From NCBI GenBank assembly GCA_028868515.1, contig JAGWUI010000012.1:1-64000 (forward strand): a stretch of 64,000 nucleotides of DNA, in the 5' to 3' direction. This DNA comes from Gammaproteobacteria bacterium. Lineage in GTDB: Bacteria > Pseudomonadota > Gammaproteobacteria > Pseudomonadales > Moraxellaceae. The translations under genes and the position numbers were made by a program. Each line of letters starts with the position of its first letter. Within the stretch, counting starts at the first letter, position 1. Below the pieces are notes generated by a model. It was not told the origin of the DNA. It made no database searches and saw nothing but the letters and a program-made list of their open reading frames with translations. Shown in pieces: positions 36,893 to 45,910 of this stretch.

Positions 36893-37519
36893 ATGAAAAT
36901 TTCTCGCCGTATATTTTTGGGGCAAACACTTTATTTAAGTACATTGGCACTATCAGGTTGCATAGTAACTCCAATGTTGTTTAAGGATCATCAATCTATA
37001 GAAAAAATAGTATCAGTTCTGATTTCTACTGATACGAATAAGGCTCATCTAGTAGTGGTTACAACAGATTGGCATTACATTTTTGATACGCCTTCTCGTG
37101 TTGTTGAAGCGTTAAAAGCTCCTCATCATAGTGTTGCAATTGAACTCAAGTATCTACATATCCGTAATTCTGGGGTTGTATTGCTCAATTACTCTTTAAT
37201 GATGCCACCTTTCACGGGTGAAGATAATAATAAACAAGTGCCAGATGGATACATAGTTGACAAGGAAAGTGGTAACTTCATTTGGAATGGATTTATGGAG
37301 GGTAAGCGTTATGCGCCGTCGAATATATTGATTCCTTCAGAACTAGCATTTGTAAATAAACTTGATGAGATCCATGTTTCCTCAGAGCAATCTAATACAG
37401 AGAAAGCTGTAAAGTTGCCGCTAACGCCAATAACAATTGCAGCGGATGGTGTGGTCTTAATTGGTATGCTACCTCTTGCTTTATTGTGGGCGATTGTTGC
37501 GACTAATGGACGACCATAA
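36893..37519 (+). CDS. Putative Tat-exported lipoprotein, function unknown
   Basis: 208 residues. The N-terminus MKISRRIFLGQTLYLSTLALSGC combines a twin-arginine motif (SRRIFLG) with a lipobox (LALSGC, C23), implying folded export by Tat followed by lipidation. The rest has no recognised domain; near the C-terminus is another hydrophobic stretch (VVLIGMLPLALLWAIVA) that could span the membrane. The ATG at 36893 is chosen over an upstream in-frame start at 36860. Composition is AT-rich compared with thrB. Confidence 0.65.
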   Translation: MKISRRIFLGQTLYLSTLALSGCIVTPMLFKDHQSIEKIVSVLISTDTNKAHLVVVTTDWHYIFDTPSRVVEALKAPHHSVAIELKYLHIRNSGVVLLNYSLMMPPFTGEDNNKQVPDGYIVDKESGNFIWNGFMEGKRYAPSNILIPSELAFVNKLDEIHVSSEQSNTEKAVKLPLTPITIAADGVVLIGMLPLALLWAIVATNGRP

Positions 37520-37552
37520 GCGAGTTGTAGTTTATGCTTGTGTAGAAAATCC

Positions 37553-37581
37553 TTGACCCATCCTCAAAAATCCCTTATTTT
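37553..37581 (+). promoter_or_regulatory. Candidate promoter for the leuA leader
   Basis: TTGACC (37553-37558) and TATTTT (37576-37581) are spaced by 17 bp. Transcription would start about 37588, only a few bases before the leader peptide ATG at 37592. There is no ribosome-binding site before that ATG, so the leader mRNA may be leaderless. Consensus fit is moderate. Confidence 0.45.
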
Positions 37582-37591
37582 CTTATCCACT

Positions 37592-37675
37592 ATGACATCC
37601 AATAAAGCTGTTTTCGCCCTTCTTTTAACAGGCTCTTTTAGCCTGAACCTGCTGCTGCGCGTCGCGCGCATATAA
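37592..37675 (+). CDS. leuL: leuA leader peptide (leucine-codon attenuator)
   Basis: A 27-codon reading frame encodes MTSNKAVFALLL followed by TGSFSLNLLLRVARI, then TAA. It has seven leucine codons among 27, including three consecutive CTG, followed by Arg, Val, Ala and Ile codons, and it lies 215 nt before leuA. This fits a transcription-attenuation leader in which ribosome stalling at scarce leucyl-tRNA controls leuA. It is too short to be picked up by ordinary gene finding. The rest of the 371-bp gap (37520-37890) holds hairpins and the leuA ribosome-binding site. Confidence 0.6.
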   Translation: MTSNKAVFALLLTGSFSLNLLLRVARI

Positions 37676-37693
37676 TCTTACACATCGCCCCCA

Positions 37694-37744
37694 GCTATTT
37701 TTATAGCCAATCGACTCTCAAAATTTGAGCTGAGTTTGTCGATT
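37694..37744 (+). promoter_or_regulatory. Hairpins downstream of the leuA leader peptide
   Basis: Two possible stems follow the leader stop: GCTAT/ATAGC with a TTTT loop (37694-37707), and AATCGAC (37709-37715) with GTCGATT (37738-37744), the latter enclosing CTCAA/TTGAG. A CTTTT run follows shortly after the second. They could be the anti-terminator and terminator of an attenuator, but the T-run is weak and alternative pairing was not computed. Confidence 0.4.
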
Positions 37745-37890
37745 ATCGTGCTTTTCAGTTTGTTTCAATGTTGTCGTTTGATTGACTGAAAGTACACCCG
37801 AATTTTATTTTATCTGCTGATCAAGTTGTCGGCATAAAAACAAATTTTGAAATTAACTATTTAAGAATTTAAAGCATTGGAGTAATGATC

Positions 37891-39582
37891 ATGATGTTGA
37901 CTGACCCGAGTAAGAAATATCGTCCAGCGTACCAGCGTGTTGATTTGCCTGATCGCACCTGGCCGAATAATACGATTACCAAAGCCCCAATCTGGATGAG
38001 CACCGATTTACGTGATGGCAATCAAGCGTTATTTGAACCGATGAATGCCGAACAGAAGTTGCGTATGTTTAAGGCATTGGTGGCGATTGGATTTAAGGAA
38101 ATCGAAGTGGCATTTCCATCAGCGTCGCAAACCGATTTTGATTTCGTCCGTGGTTTGATTGAAAACAATCATATTCCAGATGACGTGACGATTGAGGTGT
38201 TGACCCAAGCGCGTGATCACTTGATTGAACGTACGATGGAATCAGTGCGCGGTGCGAAGCGAGTGATTGTCCATGTGTATAACGCCACATCGCCTGTGTT
38301 TCGTCAAACCGTGTTCAATTTGGATAAAACCGAAACTAAAAACTTGGCGGTGAAAGCGGCACAGAAAATCAAAGACATCGCTGCACAGCATCCAGAAACG
38401 CAATGGACATTCCAATACAGTCCTGAAACGTTTACTGCAACTGAATTGCCTTTTGCTAAAGAAGTTTGCGATGCAGTGACGGAAGTGTGGGAAGCCAGTG
38501 CAACGAATAAAGTCATTTTGAATTTGCCTGCGACAGTTGAAGTAGCATCACCGAATGTCTATGCCGATCAGATTGAATGGATGCATCGTAATCTTGCACG
38601 TCGTGAAGGTGTGATCTTGAGTTTGCATCCACACAATGATCGCGGTTGTGCGGTGGCTGCGGCAGAGCTTGGCGTAATGGCGGGTGCAGATCGCGTCGAA
38701 GGCTGTTTGTTTGGTCATGGCGAGCGTACGGGGAATGTTGATTTGGTGACATTGGCTTTGAATTTGTACAGCCAAGGCATTAGCCCGAATCTTGATTTCT
38801 CGGATATGAATGATGTGATTCGCACCGTTGAGGAGTGCACGCGCTTACCTGTGCATCCACGTCATCCGTATGCTGGCGACTTGGTCTTTACTGCATTTTC
38901 AGGTTCTCATCAGGATGCGATCAAAAAAGGTTTTGCCTTGCGCAATGAAAATGACTTCTGGGAAATGCCTTATTTGCCTGTCGATCCAAAAGACTTGGGG
39001 CGTAACTACGATGCTGTGATCCGTGTGAATAGCCAATCAGGTAAAGGTGGTGTGGCATATTTGCTTGAGTCGAATTACGGTATTACCTTACCGCGCCGTT
39101 TGCAGATCGAATTGAGTCAAGTTGTACAGGTGTTGACTGATGAAAGTGGTGCTGAGGTGCGCGCGCAGGATATTTGGCAGTTATTTGAGCGGACTTATAT
39201 TCAAGTCCAACAACCTTACAGCTATATAGGTTACCACCCTCAGCACATCGATGAAAACACTGAGCAAGTGACGTTAACGGTTAATCATCAGGGTGAGGCG
39301 CGTGATTTTTCAGGGCAGGGCAACGGTCCGATTTCAGCGGTGTTGAATGCGTTTAATCATGCCTTCAAACAACCTGTAGAAGTGGTGAGTTATGAGGAGC
39401 GCTCATTGGGACAAGGTGCAAATGCCAAAGCGATTGCCATCATTGAACTTGTGGATAAAGCACGAAATGTTTCAACGTTTGGTGTGGGAATTCATGACAA
39501 CATCACTACTGCATCAGTGCAGGCGATTATTGCGTGTGTGAATCGTTTAGCGATGATTGAGCAGGCGAAGCAAGTGGCTTAA
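37891..39582 (+). CDS. leuA: 2-isopropylmalate synthase
   Basis: First committed enzyme of leucine synthesis, condensing acetyl-CoA with 2-oxoisovalerate. The 563-residue form is the long class also found in Pseudomonas and Acinetobacter: [46 protein letters not shown] and [13 protein letters not shown] in the catalytic barrel, with a C-terminal regulatory domain. GGAG is 8 nt before the ATG at 37891; in-frame ATGs also exist at 37885 and 37894. Regulation by the leucine-rich leader and by leucine feedback is likely. Confidence 0.96.
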   Translation: MMLTDPSKKYRPAYQRVDLPDRTWPNNTITKAPIWMSTDLRDGNQALFEPMNAEQKLRMFKALVAIGFKEIEVAFPSASQTDFDFVRGLIENNHIPDDVTIEVLTQARDHLIERTMESVRGAKRVIVHVYNATSPVFRQTVFNLDKTETKNLAVKAAQKIKDIAAQHPETQWTFQYSPETFTATELPFAKEVCDAVTEVWEASATNKVILNLPATVEVASPNVYADQIEWMHRNLARREGVILSLHPHNDRGCAVAAAELGVMAGADRVEGCLFGHGERTGNVDLVTLALNLYSQGISPNLDFSDMNDVIRTVEECTRLPVHPRHPYAGDLVFTAFSGSHQDAIKKGFALRNENDFWEMPYLPVDPKDLGRNYDAVIRVNSQSGKGGVAYLLESNYGITLPRRLQIELSQVVQVLTDESGAEVRAQDIWQLFERTYIQVQQPYSYIGYHPQHIDENTEQVTLTVNHQGEARDFSGQGNGPISAVLNAFNHAFKQPVEVVSYEERSLGQGANAKAIAIIELVDKARNVSTFGVGIHDNITTASVQAIIACVNRLAMIEQAKQVA

Positions 39583-39596
39583 TTTTTTAGTTTTTG

Positions 39597-39696
39597 CTTT
39601 GAAGTCTTCCCCTGAGGGGGAAGATTTAGATGGGGGTGCTTTTGATCTTCAATAAAACCATCCCCATCCTAGCCTTCCCCTTGAAGGGGAAGGAAT
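39597..39696. repeat. Dispersed palindromic repeat, family B copy 1
   Basis: Starts GCTTTGAAGTCTTCCCC and ends CCTTCCCCTTGAAGGGGAAGG, with AACCATCCCCATCC before the right end. The second copy lies at 61284-61402. Arms at both ends are self-complementary (CTTCCCC...GGGGAAG), so the transcript could form two or three hairpins. It sits between convergent leuA and a small gene and may serve as a terminator. Confidence 0.75.
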
Positions 39697-39708
39697 AATA
39701 TTAATATG

Positions 39709-39960
39709 TCAAATTCCCTTAGGCACAAACTTCAACCACATTTGTTCTTTTGTTCCCCAATATTCCAATTGCCCTAAATCAATCGCGTCAAAGCGAATCC
39801 ACTCATCTTTGCCTTGTTTTTCAGAAAAACCTGAACTGATCAATAAATCTTCTTCGCGAATTTCCATGATCCAGCCTTGTATGACTTTGCCATCTTTCAG
39901 GTGAATGCGATGTTGATTGCCAAGTTCTGCAAAATCAACCAACTGTGAACCAATATCCAT
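39709..39960 (-). CDS. Small conserved-looking protein, possible Sm-like fold
   Basis: 83 residues without signal or membrane segment. The middle (HRIHLKDGKVIQGWIMEIREEDLLISSG...EWIRFDAIDLGQLEYW) is a short series of predicted beta strands reminiscent of Sm-like or Rho-binding antiterminator-type barrels, but I cannot assign a family. It ends against a family-B repeat and lies beyond leuA in the opposite direction. The Sm-like description is inference from the strand pattern only. Confidence 0.65.
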   Translation of the reverse strand: MDIGSQLVDFAELGNQHRIHLKDGKVIQGWIMEIREEDLLISSGFSEKQGKDEWIRFDAIDLGQLEYWGTKEQMWLKFVPKGI

Positions 39961-40026
39961 AATCTCTATCCAAGCAGTGATTGATCTTTCAATCGTAATT
40001 TAAATGATGGTTTTAATATTAGTCAG

Positions 40027-40578
40027 TTAACGTAAGTAAGCGTAGGGATTCACTGCGACACGATTTGGATAAAGATAAATACCGTAGTGCAAGTGATATG
40101 CGGTCGCATCTCCAGTTTTACCGACATAACCAATGACATCGCCTGTGCGCACAGTATCACCAACCTTGAATTTTCCAAACTGATCAAGATGTGCGTAGTA
40201 ATGTTGACTTAGCGCATAACTAACAATAGTCACGGCATTGCCACCTGCGCCACCCGTGCCGATTTTCATCACAATGCCATCTGTCGCGCTTAAAATCGGC
40301 GTGCCACGTTTTGCCATAATATCAATGCCCAGATGGACGCGTCCATGACTACGTGCATTTCCCCAAGTATCGGCGAGTTGATCTGGTGAAACATCTTCGA
40401 CGGGAATCGGGAGATGTTTGGGAAGCGGTGTACGTTCAAGCTGCTGATAATACGATGAATGTGTGTAAGTGTTTGGTTTAGCAGTCTTGGTTGGTGAGGA
40501 TGTACATCCTGCAATGAGCCCAAAAAGAATGGCTAACAAATAAGCTCGTTGAGGATGTCGCGTTACCTGATCAATCAC
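40027..40578 (-). CDS. M23 (LytM-domain) peptidase lipoprotein
   Basis: Peptidoglycan endopeptidase or EnvC/NlpD-like factor anchored by a lipid. The GTG at 40578 gives a signal sequence with the lipobox LIAGC (C25); AAGGA lies 10 nt before it, while the longer frame begins with a TTG at 40656. The C-terminal 120 residues are a LytM domain with HLGIDIMAKRGTPILSATDG and the HLHYGIYLYP end. HxxxD and HLHYG, two metal-binding motifs, are present, so it may be enzymatically active. It is divergent from pstS. Confidence 0.82.
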   Translation of the reverse strand: MIDQVTRHPQRAYLLAILFGLIAGCTSSPTKTAKPNTYTHSSYYQQLERTPLPKHLPIPVEDVSPDQLADTWGNARSHGRVHLGIDIMAKRGTPILSATDGIVMKIGTGGAGGNAVTIVSYALSQHYYAHLDQFGKFKVGDTVRTGDVIGYVGKTGDATAYHLHYGIYLYPNRVAVNPYAYLR

Positions 40579-40781
40579 CGTATATCTGTCCTTGTTGGGT
40601 GGGTCTTTACGTAGGTGCAGTCTGATTCTGATGCGATGTGGAGCATAGCGAGACAATCGTTATATTACTGTAACCCAATGTAATTGATTATTTTGTCGCA
40701 TCATTAAATCGTTGGTTTTACCTGAGATAGAGTGTATTTTGAATTACAATATGACGGAATTATTACAGTGCGAAGGCGTTT

Positions 40782-40817
40782 TTGTCATAAAACTTTCATA
40801 TTGGTAGCGTTTAATAG
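40782..40817 (+). promoter_or_regulatory. Pho box and promoter of pstS
   Basis: TTGTCAT (40782-40788) and CTTTCAT (40793-40799) form an excellent PhoB-binding direct repeat with the usual 4-nt gap. A -10-like TAATAG (40812-40817) begins 12 bp further on, as in PhoB-activated promoters that lack a -35. It precedes pstS by about 60 bp, so pstS should be induced by phosphate starvation. Confidence 0.8.
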
Positions 40818-40876
40818 AACTCGTTCACAGAATTCATCATTTTATACATTTGCTAACTCTGCTTGAGGTCAAATCA

Positions 40877-41911
40877 ATGCGTATTAATTCTTTAATGTTA
40901 TCAATTCTGGTGTCAGCTGCAAGCGTTGGAACAGTTTACGCTGCTGATATTACAGGTGCAGGTTCTTCTTTTGCATTCCCAATTTTTGCAAAATGGGCTG
41001 ATACATACAAAGCAAAAACTGGTACTGGCTTGAACTATCAATCAATCGGTTCAGGTGCAGGCATCAAACAAATCACAGAAAAAACTGTTGATTTTGGTGC
41101 TTCTGACAAGCCATTGTCACCAGAAGATCTTGCTGCTAAAGGTTTGACACAGTTCCCAGGCGTCATGGGTGGTATCGTTCCAGTATTGAACTTGAAAGGT
41201 TTTGCAGCAGGTCAATTGAAATTGACTGGCCCAGTATTGGCTGACATTTACTTGGGTAAAATCAAGCAATGGAATGATCCAGCGCTGGTTGCATTGAACC
41301 CAGGTCTGAAAGATATTGATGAAAACATCACTGTTGTTCGCCGTGCAGACGGTTCAGGTACTACATTTATTTTCACAAACTACCTGTCAAAAATCAGTGC
41401 AGAGTGGAAAACCAAAGTGGGTAGCGATACTGTTGTGCAATGGCCAGAAGGTGTTGCAGGTAAAGGTAACGCAGGCGTAGCGTCTTATGTTCAACGTATC
41501 AACGGTTCAATCGGTTATGTTGAATATGCATACGCAAAACAAAACAAACTGACCTACACACAATTGCAAAACCGTGACGGTGCGTATGTGTTGCCAGATG
41601 ACACAACATTCCAAGCAGCAGCTTCTTATGCAGATTGGGCAAAAGCACCTGCATTTGGTGAAGTGTTGACCAACGAACCAGGTAAAACAAGCTGGCCAAT
41701 CACTGGTGCAACTTTTGTTTTGGTACAAAAGAAAGCTGAAAAACCAGCATCAACCAAAGAAGTATTCAAATTCTTTGACTGGACTTTCAAAAATGGCGCG
41801 CCACAAGCAGCACAATTGGACTACGTTCCAATTCCAGCAAACGTTGCTAAGCTGATCGAAGCATCATGGAAAAATGAAGTTAAAGATCCAGCTGGTAAGT
41901 CAGTTTGGTAA
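40877..41911 (+). CDS. pstS: Phosphate ABC transporter, periplasmic binding protein
   Basis: Periplasmic phosphate receptor. The 344-residue precursor has a signal peptide cut near VYA-A (residue 22-23). The mature chain shows ITGAGSSFAFPIFAKWADTY, SIGSGAGIKQI, TVDFGASDKPL and VVRRADGSGTTFIFTNYL, the phosphate-binding loops of PstS. The ATG at 40877 is used. A stem-loop follows before pstC, which would make pstS transcripts more abundant than the membrane genes. Confidence 0.96.
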   Translation: MRINSLMLSILVSAASVGTVYAADITGAGSSFAFPIFAKWADTYKAKTGTGLNYQSIGSGAGIKQITEKTVDFGASDKPLSPEDLAAKGLTQFPGVMGGIVPVLNLKGFAAGQLKLTGPVLADIYLGKIKQWNDPALVALNPGLKDIDENITVVRRADGSGTTFIFTNYLSKISAEWKTKVGSDTVVQWPEGVAGKGNAGVASYVQRINGSIGYVEYAYAKQNKLTYTQLQNRDGAYVLPDDTTFQAAASYADWAKAPAFGEVLTNEPGKTSWPITGATFVLVQKKAEKPASTKEVFKFFDWTFKNGAPQAAQLDYVPIPANVAKLIEASWKNEVKDPAGKSVW

Positions 41912-41959
41912 TTCCTGAGGATCAGGAAATGATTACCTCTATGTTATAATGAGATGTGA

Positions 41960-41987
41960 AAGAGCCATATATTCGTATGTGGCTCTT
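41960..41987 (+). terminator. Stem-loop between pstS and pstC
   Basis: AAGAGCCA (41960-41967) pairs with TGGCTCTT (41980-41987). The tail GTTGTTATG is only weakly T-rich. It may be a partial terminator or mRNA stabiliser reducing expression of pstCAB relative to pstS. Confidence 0.55.
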
Positions 41988-42151
41988 GTTGTTATGTAAA
42001 GTGATCGTTTTTATGAAGCATGAATCTGTAAAAAGAAAGTCAGTGCTCAATATGTCACTGAAAGAATCGCTGCTTTAAAAAGGTCTATTCATTTAAATCG
42101 CTAGATTGCTAAAGCCTCCATTAGATTTGCAACTCGGATTAGACAAAAAAG

Positions 42152-43108
42152 ATGATGATAAATTCTCAAGTAGCATCCGCTGCGCGTATTTTACAGGTCG
42201 AAAATGGCCGAAATGCAAGATTTCGAGTATTTGTACTTGGGATCGCTCTGTTGGTGCTGATCGTACTCGGTGCGATTATTCTGACGTTGGTTGATGGGTC
42301 GTTGCCTGTATTCAAGCAATTGGGAATATCATTCTTTACAGGTAAAGAGTGGGATCCTGTCGCAGATCATTATGGGATTTTGCCTGCGGTCTACGGAACG
42401 TTGGTGACTTCATTTATCGCACTTCTATTAGCAGTGCCAGTGAGCTTCTTCATTGCATTTTTTCTCACTGAGCTTTGCCCACTTCGCTTGCGTACTGTAT
42501 TGAATTCAGTCATCGAGTTGTTGGCGGGTATTCCAAGTATTATTTATGGTATGTGGGGATTGTTTGTCCTCGCACCAATCCTTGCTGATCATGTTCAACC
42601 TGTATTGTCTAAGACATTTGGTCATGTGTGGTTGTTGAAGGATATTTTCACTGGTCCACCGATTGGGATTGGATATTTTCCTGCGGCATTGATTCTGGCC
42701 ATTATGGTTGTGCCTTTTATTACTGCCGTGATGCGTGAAGTGTTTGAAGTTGTGCCAAAAACCTTGAAAGAAGGTGGGTATGGACTTGGCGCGAATCGTT
42801 GGGAAGTGATGTGGGATATCGTATTACCACATACCAAAGTGGCGTTGATGGGCGGCATTATGTTGGGTCTCGGTCGTGCATTGGGTGAGACCATGGCTGT
42901 GACGTTCATGATCGGTAATGTGAACAATATTAGTTTGGGTCTGTTTGATTCGGGCAATAGTATTGCTTCTGTGATTGCCAATGAATTTGCGGAAGCCAAA
43001 GACATGCATATGTCTGCATTGTTGGCGTTAGGTTTGATTCTATTTGTGATTGCTTTTGTTGTGCTGGCGATTGCGCGTGTATTGACTCATCAGGTGAAAA
43101 AAGCATGA
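42152..43108 (+). CDS. pstC: Phosphate ABC transporter permease PstC
   Basis: Inner-membrane permease with about six hydrophobic segments in 318 residues. The conserved ELLAGIPSIIYGMWGLFVLAP and EGGYGLGANRWEVMWDIVLPH (EAA-like loop contacting PstB) are present, and GLGRALGETMAVTFMIGN is typical of PstC. Its stop overlaps the pstA start. Starts at ATG 42152 or the adjacent ATG 42155. Confidence 0.95.
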   Translation: MMINSQVASAARILQVENGRNARFRVFVLGIALLVLIVLGAIILTLVDGSLPVFKQLGISFFTGKEWDPVADHYGILPAVYGTLVTSFIALLLAVPVSFFIAFFLTELCPLRLRTVLNSVIELLAGIPSIIYGMWGLFVLAPILADHVQPVLSKTFGHVWLLKDIFTGPPIGIGYFPAALILAIMVVPFITAVMREVFEVVPKTLKEGGYGLGANRWEVMWDIVLPHTKVALMGGIMLGLGRALGETMAVTFMIGNVNNISLGLFDSGNSIASVIANEFAEAKDMHMSALLALGLILFVIAFVVLAIARVLTHQVKKA

Positions 43109-43968
43109 CCACTTATACGATGACTCCTTTCTTTAGTTTTAAAAGAAAACTCAAAAGCCGTTTAATTCTGACGTTTGCAACCGTGATTTCAATCTTGGGA
43201 ATGGCTTTGCCTTTCTGGATTTTATTCACAGTCATTGAGCGCGGTCTGGGATCTTTTAACTGGGCGTTGATTACTCAAATTACACCACCGCCACAGGCCG
43301 AAGGTGGTTTGCTGAATGCCATCGTTGGTAGTTTGTTGATGGTTGGCGCAGCGATGGTGGTTGCGACTCCAATCGGTATTTTTGCAGGGGTGTATCTCGC
43401 AGAATATGGTCGCGAAAGTAAATTAGCATCATTGGTTCGTTTCGTGAATGATATTTTGCTTTCTGCACCTTCTATTGTGATTGGTTTGTTTGTGTACATC
43501 ATTATGGTCATTCCAATGCAGCATTTTTCGGGATGGGCGGGTGTGGTATCTCTCGCAATTATTGCGGTGCCTGTGATGGTGCGTACCACTGAAAACATGT
43601 TGCTGCTTGTGCCTGATGTAATGCGAGAAGGTTCGCTTGCACTCGGTTCTTCCAAGCGCCAAGCCATTCTTAAAATTTGTCTTCCAGCGGCAAAGAACGG
43701 GATTATCACAGGGGTTCTACTTGCCCTTGCGCGTATTAGTGGTGAAACAGCACCTTTGCTATTTACTGCGTTGAATAGTCCAAACTATTCGCTGGATTTG
43801 AGTCAGCCGATTGCAAACTTACCCAACACGATTTTTCAGTTTGCGATGAGTGCAGACAGTGGCTGGATTAGTTTGGCATGGGCGGGTGCTGCGTTAATTT
43901 CCTTGTATGTCGTGATTATTAATTTATTCGCACGTTTAGTTTTTGCTAAAAATACGCTTGGAAAATAA
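43105..43968 (+). CDS. pstA: Phosphate ABC transporter permease PstA
   Basis: Second permease, 287 residues, overlapping pstC by 4 bp (ATGA). Family features: NDILLSAPSIVIGLFVYIIMV, VMREGSLALGSSKRQAILKICLPAA (EAA loop) and LLALARISGETAPLLFTAL. Six hydrophobic segments. A 150-bp gap separates it from pstB with no obvious promoter or terminator. Confidence 0.95.
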   Translation: MTTYTMTPFFSFKRKLKSRLILTFATVISILGMALPFWILFTVIERGLGSFNWALITQITPPPQAEGGLLNAIVGSLLMVGAAMVVATPIGIFAGVYLAEYGRESKLASLVRFVNDILLSAPSIVIGLFVYIIMVIPMQHFSGWAGVVSLAIIAVPVMVRTTENMLLLVPDVMREGSLALGSSKRQAILKICLPAAKNGIITGVLLALARISGETAPLLFTALNSPNYSLDLSQPIANLPNTIFQFAMSADSGWISLAWAGAALISLYVVIINLFARLVFAKNTLGK

Positions 43969-44118
43969 CGAAGTAATAGCAGGTTTAGAGTAGAGAGTTA
44001 AACAAACACATGGGCTCATATGGAGCTTTTGTAAGAGTTGGTAGCGTAGGTGATGCTGACTTTTTGAACAAAATAGTTTGATGATTTTCTATCGACAACT
44101 CATATAGGTAGTATTACG

Positions 44119-45027
44119 ATGAACGAGATGACAACTGATAGGCATACCAAGATGACGATTGATACACAGCCTCAAGATCCATCAAAAAACGTAGCACACG
44201 ACACACGTGCATCATTCCGTACAAATGTATTGGATAACGAAACAACTCGCGCTTTGAGTAGTTATACACCTGAAGAAATTGAAGTTGAAACTAAAAACCT
44301 CAATTTATTCTATGGTAAAAAACAAGCGTTGTATGATGTCAATATCGTTGTGCCGCGCAAACGTGTGACCGCATTTATTGGGCCATCTGGCTGTGGTAAA
44401 TCAACATTGTTGCGTACCTTTAATCGTATGAATGATTTGATTGAAGGTTGTCGTATTGATGGTCAAATTATTCTGAATAACCAGAATATTTTTGATTCAA
44501 GTTTAGATGTGACAAGCTTACGTCGTCGTGTAGGTATGGTGTTCCAAAAAGCCAATCCATTCCCTAAGTCAATCTATGAAAACGTGTGTTATGGCTTGCG
44601 TTTGCAAGGAATTAACAAGAAAAGCATTTTGGATGAAGTTGTAGAGAATTCATTGAAAGGTGCTGCGCTTTGGGATGAAGTGAAAGATCGTCTGCATGAT
44701 TCAGCGTTGGGACTATCTGGTGGTCAGCAGCAACGTTTGGTGATTGCACGTTCCATTGCAATCGAACCAGAAGTGTTGCTTTTGGATGAGCCGTGTTCAG
44801 CATTGGATCCGATTTCGACTTTGAAAGTTGAAGAGCTGATTCATGAGTTGAAAGAGCGTTTTACGATTTTGATCGTGACGCACAATATGCAACAAGCAGC
44901 ACGTGTATCTGATTACACTGCGTTTATGTATTTAGGTAAAGTCATTGAACATGATGATACCAATACGCTATTTACTAATCCAAGTCAGAAACAGACTGAA
45001 GATTATATTACTGGTCGTTACGGTTAA
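44119..45027 (+). CDS. pstB: Phosphate ABC transporter ATPase PstB, N-terminally extended
   Basis: 302-residue ATPase. The ABC core has Walker [11 protein letters not shown]-loop VFQKANPFP, signature LSGGQQQRL, Walker [13 protein letters not shown] and switch His in VTHNM. About 55 residues ([11 protein letters not shown]...[19 protein letters not shown]) precede the core start, longer than the E. coli protein. The extension is polar and probably disordered. The upstream 150-bp gap lacks a strong ribosome-binding site, so a later start is possible. Confidence 0.95.
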   Translation: MNEMTTDRHTKMTIDTQPQDPSKNVAHDTRASFRTNVLDNETTRALSSYTPEEIEVETKNLNLFYGKKQALYDVNIVVPRKRVTAFIGPSGCGKSTLLRTFNRMNDLIEGCRIDGQIILNNQNIFDSSLDVTSLRRRVGMVFQKANPFPKSIYENVCYGLRLQGINKKSILDEVVENSLKGAALWDEVKDRLHDSALGLSGGQQQRLVIARSIAIEPEVLLLDEPCSALDPISTLKVEELIHELKERFTILIVTHNMQQAARVSDYTAFMYLGKVIEHDDTNTLFTNPSQKQTEDYITGRYG

Positions 45028-45089
45028 TATTAGAGTCGACATTTGTTTTTAGGACAATGATTTGTAACCGTATCGAGGAGAAATAGCTC

Positions 45090-45812
45090 ATGGTAGCAAC
45101 AAAAGAAGATTTTGGTCATCATATTTCGCGTCAGTTTAATGATGATTTAGGCAAAGTCCATGCGCAGTTTTTGGCAATGGGTGGCTTAGTTGAGTCGCAA
45201 GTTGCGGATGCCATGCATGCGCTTTTGGATACTGATCCAGTTTTAGCTTCTAAAGTTCAGTCGATTGATACCAAAGTCAACGAGATGGAGTCAGAGATCG
45301 ACTCTAATCTGGTTCAGATTTTGGCGCGTCGTCAGCCTGCGGCGAGTGATTTGCGGATGGTGATTGCGATCAGTAAAGCAAACACTGACCTTGAGCGTAT
45401 CGGTGATGAAGCGGCAAAGATTGCGCGTTTGGCACAAACAGCAAGTGAAGAAGGCGAATCACCGCGTGGCTATACAGAAACACGTCACATTGGTAATCAA
45501 GTTCGTTTGATGATCCGCGAGGCATTGGATTCGTTTGCGCGTTTGGATGTCGAGAAAGCATTGCATGTGCTGCAAGCTGATGCTGAAGTTGACCGTGAAT
45601 ATCAAACCGCAACCCGTACATTGATGACGTATATGATGGAAGATCCTCGTTATATCAGTCGTATGATCAATGTGTTATGGGTACTGCGTTCGCTGGAACG
45701 TATTGGTGATCACGCGCGTAACTTGGCTGAACAAGTGATTTATATGGTGAAAGGTGCTGATGTGCGCCACACCAGTTTTGATGAAGTTGAAAAACAAGTT
45801 TTGAGCAAGTAA
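45090..45812 (+). CDS. phoU: Phosphate uptake regulator PhoU
   Basis: 240-residue all-helical protein made of two three-helix bundles with the paired metal-binding motifs (NTDLERIGDEAAKIARLA near residue 92 and RSLERIGDHARNLAEQV near residue 200). It links Pst activity to the PhoR/PhoB system and prevents phosphate poisoning. GAGGAG precedes the ATG. phoB and phoR are not in the window. A strong terminator follows. Confidence 0.96.
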   Translation: MVATKEDFGHHISRQFNDDLGKVHAQFLAMGGLVESQVADAMHALLDTDPVLASKVQSIDTKVNEMESEIDSNLVQILARRQPAASDLRMVIAISKANTDLERIGDEAAKIARLAQTASEEGESPRGYTETRHIGNQVRLMIREALDSFARLDVEKALHVLQADAEVDREYQTATRTLMTYMMEDPRYISRMINVLWVLRSLERIGDHARNLAEQVIYMVKGADVRHTSFDEVEKQVLSK

Positions 45813-45828
45813 TTTTCAAAACTGAAAG

Positions 45829-45869
45829 AAAAAAATCCATTCTTGGTGTGAACTGAGAATGGATTTTTT
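45829..45869 (+). terminator. Terminator after phoU
   Basis: AAAAATCCATTCT (45831-45843) pairs with AGAATGGATTTTTT (45856-45869) around a 12-nt loop, ending in T6. This closes the pst-phoU operon. Confidence 0.88.
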
Positions 45870-45910
45870 GTTGGTGGTTTTTTTAGAGACTTTATTAGAT
45901 TAGTAAAATA

